Part shown: piece after piece, positions 44,496 through 52,200 of the stretch | How positions within the stretch are numbered: position 1 is the stretch's first letter | Layout of the letters: each line of letters starts with the position of its first letter | Source of the DNA: Bradyrhizobium oropedii | GTDB lineage: Bacteria > Pseudomonadota > Alphaproteobacteria > Rhizobiales > Xanthobacteraceae | Direction of reading: 5' to 3' | Length of the DNA stretch: 52,554 nt | Assembly: GCF_020889685.1 (NCBI RefSeq) | Contig: NZ_JACMYO010000043.1 | Coordinates: forward strand, 1-52,554 | Notes under the pieces: generated by a model | What the model saw: the letters and a program-made list of their open reading frames with translations, nothing else | Databases searched by the model: none | What the model was told of the DNA's origin: nothing | Program-made: the position numbers and the translations under genes

Positions 44496-45776
44496 ATGGA
44501 TGAAACCATGAGCGAGCCAGTCCGTACCCCGCCTTTTGCGCCATTCGAATGGCTGCTGTCCGGACGCTATTTGCGCGCGCGCCGCAAGGAAGGGTTCATT
44601 TCAGTCATCGCCGGCTTTTCGTTCCTCGGCATCATGCTCGGCGTTGCCACGCTGATCGTGGTGATGGCCGTCATGAACGGCTTCCGCAAGGAGCTGCTCG
44701 ACAAGATCCTCGGCCTCAACGGGCATCTGCTGGTGCAGCCGCTGGAATCGCCGCTGACTGACTGGAAGGACGTCGCCGACCGCATCAGCCAGGTGCAGGG
44801 CATCCGCCTCGCCGCGCCGGTCGTGGACGGGCAGGGGCTCGGATCGTCGCCGTTCAACGCGGCCGGCGTCTTCATCCGCGGCATTCGCGCCGACGATCTC
44901 AACAATCTCACCTCGATTGCCAAGAACGTGAAGCAGGGCTCGCTCGAGGGCTTTGACGAGGGGCAGGGGGTTGCGATCGGCCGCCGGCTTGCCGATCAGC
45001 TCTCGCTGCATGCGGGCGACATGATCACGCTGGTCTCGCCGAAGGGCGCGGTGACCCCGATGGGCACCACGCCGCGCATCAAGCCCTACAAGATCACCGC
45101 GGTGTTCGAGATCGGCATGTCGGAATACGATTCGACCTTCGTGTTCATGCCGTTGGCCGAGGCGCAGGCCTATTTCAACCGAAACAACGACGTGTCCTCG
45201 ATCGAGGTGTTCACCACCAATCCGGACAAGATCGACACCTACCGAAAGCTGGTGACGGAGGCGGCCGGGAGACCGGTCTTCCTGGTCGACTGGCGGCAAC
45301 GCAATTCGACCTTCTTCAATGCGTTACAGGTCGAACGCAACGTGATGTTCCTGATCCTGACCATGATCGTGCTGGTCGCGGCGCTCAACATCGTCTCGGG
45401 GCTCATCATGCTGGTGAAGGACAAGGGGCAGGACATCGCGATCCTGCGGACCATGGGCGCTTCGCAGGGCTCGATCATGCGGATTTTCCTGATCACCGGC
45501 GCCTCGATCGGCGTGGTCGGAACGCTGACCGGGTTCGCGGTCGGCATGCTGATCTGCCTGAACATCGAATCGATCAGGCAGTTCCTGTCATATCTGACCA
45601 ACACCGAGCTGTTCTCGCCCGAGCTGTACTTCCTGTCGAAGCTGCCGGCCGAGGTCGATTTCGGCGAGACGCTCGCCGTCTTGATCATGGCGCTGACGCT
45701 GTCCTTCCTTGCGACACTCTACCCGTCGTGGCGCGCCGCGCGCCTCGATCCGGTCGATGCGCTCCGGTACGAATAA
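44496..45776 (+). CDS. lolC: Lipoprotein-releasing ABC transporter permease (LolC/LolE family)
   Basis: This 426-residue inner-membrane protein has one TM near residues 35-60 (G-F-S-F-L-G-I-M-L-G-V-A-T-L-I-V-V-M-A-V-M-N-G-F), a large periplasmic MacB-like domain (~65-270) and three TM in the C-terminal FtsX domain. It ends with the family signature Y-P-S-W-R-A-A-R-L-D-P-V-D-A-L-R-Y-E. With LolD it extracts outer-membrane lipoproteins from the inner membrane and passes them to LolA. Alphaproteobacteria often have a single LolC/E gene. ATG 44496 was chosen; an internal ATG at 44508 is possible. Confidence 0.93.
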   Translation: MDETMSEPVRTPPFAPFEWLLSGRYLRARRKEGFISVIAGFSFLGIMLGVATLIVVMAVMNGFRKELLDKILGLNGHLLVQPLESPLTDWKDVADRISQVQGIRLAAPVVDGQGLGSSPFNAAGVFIRGIRADDLNNLTSIAKNVKQGSLEGFDEGQGVAIGRRLADQLSLHAGDMITLVSPKGAVTPMGTTPRIKPYKITAVFEIGMSEYDSTFVFMPLAEAQAYFNRNNDVSSIEVFTTNPDKIDTYRKLVTEAAGRPVFLVDWRQRNSTFFNALQVERNVMFLILTMIVLVAALNIVSGLIMLVKDKGQDIAILRTMGASQGSIMRIFLITGASIGVVGTLTGFAVGMLICLNIESIRQFLSYLTNTELFSPELYFLSKLPAEVDFGETLAVLIMALTLSFLATLYPSWRAARLDPVDALRYE

Positions 45777-45785
45777 GGAGCGCAC

Positions 45786-46484
45786 ATGGCGGAGGGGGCG
45801 GAAGACACACCGGTCATCTATCTTCATGACATCAAGCGGGAATACCGCCAGGGCGAAACGACGCTGACGATCCTGAACGGCGCCAAGCTCGCGCTGTGGC
45901 CCGGTCAATCGGTGGCGCTGGTGGCGCCGTCAGGATCGGGCAAGTCGACGCTGCTGCACATCGCGGGCCTGCTGGAGACCCCCGATGAAGGCGAGGTCTA
46001 TGTCGCGGGTACGCCGACCTCGCAGATGTCCGATGTCGACCGCACGCAGATTCGCCGTTCCGATATCGGCTTCGTCTATCAATCGCACCGGCTGCTGCCG
46101 GAGTTCTCGGCGCTCGAGAACGTCATGCTGCCGCAGATGATTCGTGGGCTCAAACGCTCCGAGACCGTGAAACGGGCGACCGAGATCCTGTCCTATCTCG
46201 GGCTCGGCGACCGCATCACCCATCGTCCGGCCGAACTCTCGGGCGGCGAGCAGCAACGTGTGGCGATCGCACGCGCGGTTGCCAACGCACCGCGGGTGCT
46301 GTTTGCGGACGAGCCGACCGGGAACCTCGATCCGGGCACGGCCGATCACGTCTTCAATGCGCTGATGCAGCTCGTGAAGGCGACCCGCGTCGCGATGCTG
46401 ATCGCGACCCATAATCTGGATCTCGCCGCACGGATGGATCGCCGGGTGTCACTTTCGAACGGGCAGGTCGTCGAGCTCGAATAG
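45786..46484 (+). CDS. lolD: Lipoprotein-releasing ABC transporter ATP-binding protein
   Basis: This 232-residue ATPase is encoded 9 nt after lolC. Walker A is A-P-S-G-S-G-K-S-T, the signature is [14 protein letters not shown], and Walker B is [12 protein letters not shown]. The Q-loop region has [11 protein letters not shown], the LolD/MacB-type motif. It powers release of lipoproteins at the inner membrane. Confidence 0.95.
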   Translation: MAEGAEDTPVIYLHDIKREYRQGETTLTILNGAKLALWPGQSVALVAPSGSGKSTLLHIAGLLETPDEGEVYVAGTPTSQMSDVDRTQIRRSDIGFVYQSHRLLPEFSALENVMLPQMIRGLKRSETVKRATEILSYLGLGDRITHRPAELSGGEQQRVAIARAVANAPRVLFADEPTGNLDPGTADHVFNALMQLVKATRVAMLIATHNLDLAARMDRRVSLSNGQVVELE

Positions 46485-46580
46485 TTTCGAGTGAAGCGGG
46501 TCACGGTTCGTGTGAAGAAAGCGCGCTAAAGGCATGAATCTGAAGCGTTTTTCGTTCCGTTTCAATCGGAGCGGAAAGGC

Positions 46581-46648
46581 TTGGCCCTCAAGAAAGACTT
46601 GGGGCCCTCAAAAAGACTGTGGCCTCAAAAAGAGTTGGGCCCTCAATA
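46581..46648. repeat. Imperfect ~18-bp tandem repeats, four units
   Basis: Units begin at 46581, 46599, 46618 and 46635 and share the core GGCCCTCAA followed by AAAGA (17-19 bp each; the last is partial). The array starts ~97 nt after lolD and runs into the last codons of the minus-strand DUF3551 gene. On the minus strand each unit reads TCTTTTTGAGGGCC. Confidence 0.75.
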
Positions 46649-46915
46649 GGCCGGGTGGTGCCGTCTGCCGGATTGGCTCGGACGACGGTCGATCGGCGGC
46701 GGCCCGGCATAATAGGGGTTGTTGATGCACATGGCCGCCAAGCCCGACGCCGAGGCGCGGCACTGCTCCAGCGACGTGTAGCCGCAGTCGGTATCCTCAC
46801 CGCCCCATCGGTAGTTGGTTTTGCAGACCGGCGAGGTCGAATCGTACTTCTGGGCGTTGGCTGGTGCGCTGGCGACGATGCCGAGGACTGCGACTGCTAG
46901 AAACAGGCTGCGCAT
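46643..46915 (-). CDS. DUF3551 small secreted protein (copy 1)
   Basis: This 90-residue protein has a signal peptide (L-F-L-A-V-A-V-L-G-I-V-A-S-A-P-A-N-A). The mature part has four Cys and the family signature S-A-S-G-L-A-A-M-C-I-N-N-P-Y-Y-A-G. AGGAGA precedes the ATG. The function is unknown; such proteins are abundant in Bradyrhizobium and presumably periplasmic. The stop codon overlaps the tandem repeat array. It is paralogous to the gene at 47033-47326. Confidence 0.82.
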   Translation of the reverse strand: MRSLFLAVAVLGIVASAPANAQKYDSTSPVCKTNYRWGGEDTDCGYTSLEQCRASASGLAAMCINNPYYAGPPPIDRRPSQSGRRHHPAY

Positions 46916-47032
46916 CAGGGTCTCCTGTCGATCAGGTGCCGGCGCGTTCGTGCCGGGCGCGCGTGAATAGGCACCCTTACGTGAATGTGCATCAAGTCAC
47001 ATTCCCGTAGCCGTCACCCGAAGCCTGGGCTG

Positions 47033-47326
47033 TCAGTGGATGAACAGATCGAAGAAGCTGTCACCGCGCTCCCGCGCGCGCGTATGAAGATACGAGCGCG
47101 GGTCGTTGTCGCCGGCATAATAGGGATTGGCGACGCAGGTCTGCCCGATGCCCGAAGCGGTGGCCAGGCACGCTTCATAGGACGGATACGAGCAGGCGCT
47201 CAGACCGGGATAGCGGTCGCCCTGAATGCAGAACGGGTAGCGCACGCCGACGGCATGGGCGGGCGCGGTACCCAGCGTTGCGAATGCGACCACCGACGCG
47301 ACAGCAGCAAGAATCATCGTCCGCAT
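47033..47326 (-). CDS. DUF3551 small secreted protein (copy 2)
   Basis: This 97-residue protein has a signal peptide ending near T-A-P-A-H-A. The mature part has Y-P-F-C-I-Q-G, Cys in S-A-C-S-Y-P-S-Y-E-A-C, and T-A-S-G-I-G-Q-T-C-V-A-N-P-Y-Y-A-G, the same signature as copy 1. Its C-terminal tail (R-E-R-G-D-S-F-F-D-L-F-I-H) is different. The start at 47326 has AAAGGA six bases upstream; the ATG at 47332 is too close to it. Confidence 0.82.
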   Translation of the reverse strand: MRTMILAAVASVVAFATLGTAPAHAVGVRYPFCIQGDRYPGLSACSYPSYEACLATASGIGQTCVANPYYAGDNDPRSYLHTRARERGDSFFDLFIH

Positions 47327-47619
47327 GTGCATTCCTTTTGCTGCGCAGATTCGATTTCGACGACGATCCAAATCGGACAAGCCGGTTCCGGTCAACACGA
47401 TCCTGCGCGCAGCTGCGCACGCAGATTTGAATTGTGAAAATTGTGCGGCAGCTATGTGGCAAAAGTTCCAAGAAGTGCTTGTAATACAGTATTAACTTAA
47501 AATTTGAGAGAAGTCGTTTGGCCCTGCCTGTTGCAGCGAAGTTACAGCAATTCCGTCGAGGGCTGCTATGACGGTGTCTCGCGGCCTTGGGGGCCTGTAG
47601 AAAAAGTTGGAACGGGAAA
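47327..47619. other. Divergent promoter region between DUF3551 and porin genes
   Basis: About 293 bases without a gene. A locally AT-rich stretch (~47440-47520) precedes the porin and probably holds its promoter and leader. I cannot name a specific -10/-35. Confidence 0.4.
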
Positions 47620-48354
47620 ATGAAAAAGATTTTGCTTGTCACCGCCAGCATGATCGCGCTCAGCGCGACGGCTGCCTCCGCGGCTGACCTCGCGGCTCGC
47701 CCTTACACGAAGGCTCCGCCGCCGATCGTCGCCACTGTCTATGACTGGACCGGGTTCTACATCGGTATCAACGGTGGTTGGGCCCAGAGCCACGACAACC
47801 GTTCGGTCGACGGCCTCGGTAGCGTCGGCAGCTACGACGCCAACGGCGGCACCATCGGTGGCCAGGTCGGCTACCGCTGGCAGACCGGTGGTTGGGTGTT
47901 CGGTCTCGAAGCTCAGGGCAACTGGGCTGACCTGAAGGGCAGCACCAGCAACCTGGTCGTCCCGGGCGGCGTCGTCCGTTCGAAGACGGATGCGTTCGGC
48001 CTGTTCACCGGCCAGATCGGCTATGCCTGGAACAACGTCCTGCTGTACGCCAAGGGCGGTGCTGCGGTCACCGATCGCAACTACCAGTTCCTGGCGCCCG
48101 GCGGCGCGCTGGCGTCCTCGACCGGCTACGACACTCGTTGGAGCCCGACGGTTGGTGTTGGCCTCGAATTCGCCTTCGCCCAGAACTGGTCGCTCGGCAT
48201 CGAGTACAACCACATCTTCGAAGACACCCACGGCGCGACCTTCGTCACCCCGGCTGGTGTTGCTGTGTCTGGCTTCCACACCGGTGGCGACACCGACATG
48301 GTCCTCGGCCGTCTGAACTACAAGTTCGGTGGCCCGGTCATCGCGCGTTACTGA
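47620..48354 (+). CDS. Outer-membrane beta-barrel protein (Omp31/RopB-type porin family)
   Basis: This 244-residue protein begins M-K-K-I-L-L-V-T-A-S-M-I-A-L and has a signal peptide ending A-S-A-A-D. It continues A-D-L-A-A-R-P-Y-T-K-A-P and Y-D-W-T-G-F-Y-I-G-I-N-G-G-W, the signature of rhizobial/brucella Omp31-like proteins. Alternating strands follow and the C-terminus is R-Y. It is an eight-stranded surface protein of unknown cargo. Strong codon bias (GTC, GGC, AAC) suggests high expression. A strong terminator lies 27 nt after the stop. Confidence 0.92.
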   Translation: MKKILLVTASMIALSATAASAADLAARPYTKAPPPIVATVYDWTGFYIGINGGWAQSHDNRSVDGLGSVGSYDANGGTIGGQVGYRWQTGGWVFGLEAQGNWADLKGSTSNLVVPGGVVRSKTDAFGLFTGQIGYAWNNVLLYAKGGAAVTDRNYQFLAPGGALASSTGYDTRWSPTVGVGLEFAFAQNWSLGIEYNHIFEDTHGATFVTPAGVAVSGFHTGGDTDMVLGRLNYKFGGPVIARY

Positions 48355-48380
48355 TCGCTCGCTTCATTCAAGCAGCGTCG

Positions 48381-48410
48381 AAAACCCCGGGCCTCGGCCC
48401 GGGTTTTTTT
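48381..48410 (+). terminator. Rho-independent terminator of the porin gene
   Basis: Stem CCCGGGCC (48386-48393) / GGCCCGGG (48396-48403), preceded by four A and followed by seven T. It begins 27 nt after the porin stop codon. Confidence 0.92.
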
Positions 48411-48649
48411 GTTGGCTTGACGGATCGAACCATTGGCCGTGATGGCGGCGCGGCGTTTCCTGGTTCGGCGGTGAGGCCGGGACACTCCGTCGCACGATCC
48501 TAGACCTCGCCGGGCCGTTTTCCTCAGCTCAAACCGAGTGCCTGCATCGTGCGGGTAGGGCTCAATGTCGGGCATCCTCGGGTCGCCGCCGATGGACGTC
48601 CTGGTTGGGACAGCACGCGGCCGCCGCGGCATTGACTAGGAAGGCAGCC

Positions 48650-48736
48650 TCACGCGACCAGCAGGTAGACTAAGCTGGCGGTCACTATCGCCACCCAAAC
48701 TAGCGATAACCGGAAATAGAGCAGATCGCGCTTCAT
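48650..48736 (-). CDS. Candidate 28-aa single-TM peptide
   Basis: The frame begins M-K-R-D-L-L-Y-F-R and continues with a ~19-residue hydrophobic run (L-S-L-V-W-V-A-I-V-T-A-S-L-V-Y-L-L-V-A) to TGA. Positive N-terminus followed by a single TM is a common plan for bacterial membrane microproteins. No clear ribosome-binding site precedes it, so this is a candidate. It diverges from the 32-aa ORF at 48913, with the LexA boxes between them. Confidence 0.4.
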   Translation of the reverse strand: MKRDLLYFRLSLVWVAIVTASLVYLLVA

Positions 48737-48817
48737 GGGCGCGAATGGTAGGGCGCACGCCTGACGCGGACCTTACGCTGCCATCTCCCGCCACGGTTAA
48801 CCACGGGAATTCTTTCG

Positions 48818-48839
48818 GGGTCAGTTTTCAAACTGACCC
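48818..48839. repeat. Perfect 10-bp inverted repeat
   Basis: GGGTCAGTTT (48818-48827) and AAACTGACCC (48830-48839) flank a TC centre. It lies 21 bp left of the first LexA box. It could be an operator, a hairpin in a leftward transcript, or an IS-end remnant. Confidence 0.75.
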
Positions 48840-48860
48840 ACGACCCTCGCTTGACTCCAG

Positions 48861-48893
48861 GAACAAAAAAAGAACATTGTTCTGCATACGTTC
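48861..48893 (+). promoter_or_regulatory. Two LexA (SOS) boxes upstream of the 32-aa ORF
   Basis: GAAC-N7-GAAC occupies 48861-48875, which is GTTC-N7-GTTC on the other strand. GTTC-N7-GTTC occupies 48879-48893, and a further GTTC follows at 48896-48899. GTTC-N7-GTTC is the established LexA target in alphaproteobacteria. TTGACT (48851-48856) just upstream looks like a -35 element, so bound LexA would cover the promoter. Confidence 0.8.
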
Positions 48894-48912
48894 CAGTTCA
48901 GGGAGAGCGGCC

Positions 48913-49011
48913 ATGTTGAAGATTTTCGTGCAGGAAGCTGCAGCGCTGGCATCGATCACGCTGTTCGTCGGGATGATCGCGGTTTGGGCCCAGCTGATCA
49001 CCCAATTCTGA
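48913..49011 (+). CDS. 32-aa single-TM protein, predicted SOS-regulated
   Basis: The 32-residue product begins M-L-K-I-F-V-Q-E-A-A-A-L and continues with a hydrophobic helix A-S-I-T-L-F-V-G-M-I-A-V-W-A-Q-L to a short end I-T-Q-F. GGGAGA lies six to eight bases before the ATG. Two LexA boxes and a -35-like TTGACT are within 65 bp upstream. It probably inserts in the inner membrane. I recall similar tiny ORFs in Bradyrhizobium without known function. The size, topology and SOS control recall the 29-aa division inhibitor SidA of Caulobacter, but sequence similarity to SidA is not claimed. dnaE starts 204 bp downstream. Confidence 0.72.
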   Translation: MLKIFVQEAAALASITLFVGMIAVWAQLITQF

Positions 49012-49215
49012 AAATGCGTCCGTGGGGCTAGAGACATAGCCGGCGAGTCCGGCTGGCCTTGGGGATAAGCGGGAGGACCGGCCGCCACGCCGCGTTGGGC
49101 GTGGACTTGGCGGGGGCGAGGCTCCACGATGGCGATGCGAGTCGAGCCTGATGCTTTCGGGTTCCGGCTTTGGTACTCGCGCCATCCCTGACTCAAAGAG
49201 ATCCCCCGAGCAGCC

Positions 49216-52200
49216 ATGCCGAACGCCGGATTCGTTCATCTTCACGTTCATTCCGCTTATTCGCTGCTGAAGGGCTCGATCAAGATCGCCAAGCTCGGCG
49301 AACTCGCGAAGGCCGACCGCCAGCCGGCGCTGGCGCTCACCGACACCGACAACATGTTCGGGGCGCTGGAATTCTCCGACAAGATGGCCGGCTACGGCAT
49401 CCAGCCGATCGTCGGCTGCGAACTGGCGGTGGACTTTGGCGACGTCGATCCGAATACGCGGAGCATCCTGGCGACGACCGGACCGGCGCGCATCGTGCTG
49501 CTGGCGGCGCGCGAACGTGGCTACCAGAACCTGATGCGGCTGAACTCGCGGGCGTTCCTGGAGACCCCGGTCAACCAGACCCCGCACATCAAGTTCGACT
49601 GGCTGACCGACCACGCCGAAGACCTGATCGCGCTGACCGGCGGGCCGGACGGGCCGATCGCGCTGGCGCTGCGTGCCGAGCAGGCGGCGCTGGCGACCAC
49701 CCGCTGCGAACGTCTGGCCGGCCTGTTCGGTGATCGCCTCTACATCGAATTGCAGCGCCATGGCATCGACAAGGAGCGCCGCACCGAGGGCGGCCTGATC
49801 GATCTCGCTTATGCGAAGGGCCTGCCGCTGGTCGCGACCAACGAGCCGTATTTCGCCAGCAGTGACGACTATGAATCGCACGATGCTCTGCTGTGCATCG
49901 CCGGCGGCCACCTGATCGCCGAGACCAACCGCGAGCAGCTGACCCCGGATCATCGCTTCAAGACCCGCGCCGAAATGGCGGTGCTGTTCGCCGATATTCC
50001 GGAAGCGCTGGCCTCGACGGTGGAGATCGCCGAGCGCTGCTCGTTCCGGCCGAAGACCCGCAAGCCGATCCTGCCGTTCTTCACGGTCGGTGGTGCGGCG
50101 AGCGCTGACGCCGCAGCCGACGAAGCCGCCGAGCTGAAGCGCCAGGCGGAGGAGGGGCTCGCCAATCGCCTGCGGGTGCACGGTCTCTCGCCGGGAATGA
50201 CCGAGGAGGACTACAGCAAGCGGCTGGCGTTCGAGCTCGACGTCATCATGCGCATGAAATATGCGGGCTACTTCCTAATCGTCTCCGACTTCATCAAATG
50301 GGCGAAGGCGCAGGGCATTCCGGTTGGACCGGGCCGCGGCTCGGGCGCCGGCTCGCTGGTCGCGTGGGTGCTCACCATCACCGACCTCGATCCGATGCGG
50401 TTTGCACTGCTGTTCGAACGCTTCCTCAATCCCGAACGCGTCTCGATGCCGGACTTCGACATCGACTTCTGCCAGGACCGCCGCGGCGAGGTGATCCAGT
50501 ATGTGCAGGAACGCTACGGCCGCGAGCAGGTGGCGCAGATCATCACCTTCGGTACGCTGCAGGCGCGCGGCGTGCTGCGCGACGTCGGGCGCGTGCTGCA
50601 GATGCCGTACGGGCAGGTCGACAAGCTGACCAAGCTGGTGCCGCAGAATCCCGCGGCTCCCGTGACGCTGGCGCAGGCGATCGAAGGCGAGCCGAAGCTG
50701 CAGGCGTTCCGCGACGAGGATCCGGTGGTGGCGCGCGCGTTCGATATCGCGCAGCGCCTCGAGGGCCTGACGCGCCACGCCTCGACCCACGCCGCCGGTA
50801 TCGTGATCGGCGACCGGCCGCTGAGCGAGCTGGTGCCGATGTACCGCGATCCGAAATCGGACATGCCGGTAACCCAGTTCAACATGAAATGGGTCGAGCC
50901 GGCGGGCCTCGTGAAGTTCGACTTCCTCGGCTTGAAGACGCTGACGGTGCTCGACGTCGCGGTGAAGCTGCTCAAGCAGCGCGATGTCCATGTCGATCTC
51001 GCGACGCTGCCGATCGACGACGCGCCGAGCTACCAGATGCTGGCGCGGGGCGATGTCGTCGGCGTGTTCCAGGTGGAAAGCCAGGGCATGCGGCGCGCGC
51101 TGATCGACATGCGGCCAGACCGCTTCGAGGACATCATCGCGCTGGTGGCGCTGTATCGCCCGGGCCCGATGGCGAACATCCCGACCTATTGCGCGCGCAA
51201 GCACGGCGACGAGGAATCGGAATATCTGCATCCGATCCTGGAGCCGATCCTGAAGGAAACCTTCGGCGTCATCATCTATCAGGAACAGGTGATGCAGATC
51301 GCGCAGCAGATGGCCGGCTACTCGCTCGGCCAGGCCGACCTGCTGCGCCGCGCGATGGGCAAGAAGATCCGCGCCGAGATGGACAAGCAGCGCGACGTCT
51401 TCGTCGCCGGCGCGATGAAGAACGGCGTGGGCAAGGGCCAGGCGGAGACGATCTTCGAGCTGCTCGCCAAGTTCGCCGACTACGGCTTCAACAAGAGCCA
51501 CGCGGCGGCCTATGCGCTGGTGTCGTACCACACCGCCTACATGAAGGCGCATTACCCGGTCGAGTTCCTCGCAGCGTCGATGACGCTCGAACTCAACAAT
51601 ACCGACAAGCTGTCCGAATTCCGTTCCGAGGCGCAGCGGCTCGGCATCAAGGTCGAAGCGCCCAACATCAATCGTTCGGGCCCGACCTTCGAGGTCAGCG
51701 GCAACACGATCTATTACGCGCTCGCCGCGCTGAAGGGCGTCGGCATCCAGGCCGTCGAGCAGATCATCGAGGAGCGCAACAAGAAGGGCGCCTTCACCTC
51801 GCTCGCCGATTTCGCCGCGCGGGTGAGCCCGCGTGCGGTCAACAAGCGGATCATCGAGAGCCTTGCGGCGGCCGGCGCCTTCGACACGCTGGACCCGAAC
51901 CGTGCCCGCGTCTTCGCCGGCGCCGATTCGATCCTCGCCGCGTGCCAGCGCAGCCACGAGGCGGCAACTTCGGGCCAGAACGACATGTTCGGCGGCGCGG
52001 CCGATGCGCCCAGCATCATGTTGCCGCAGGTCGAGCCGTGGCTGCCCGCGGACCGGCTGCGGCGTGAATATGACGCGATCGGCTTCTTCCTGTCGGGCCA
52101 TCCGCTCGACGACTACGCGACCGCGCTGAAGCGGCTGCGCGTGCAGTCCTGGGCGGAATTCTCGCGCGCGGTGAAGACCGGCGCCACCGCGGGCAAGGTC

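Noticed and set aside
48348..48632. Minus-strand frame of ~94 codons over the porin terminator
   Set aside because: Arg-rich translation reading through a strong terminator; no family and no ribosome site.
48818..48839. The GGGTCAGTTT/AAACTGACCC dyad as an intrinsic terminator
   Set aside because: No T-run follows on either strand, so I list it only as an inverted repeat.
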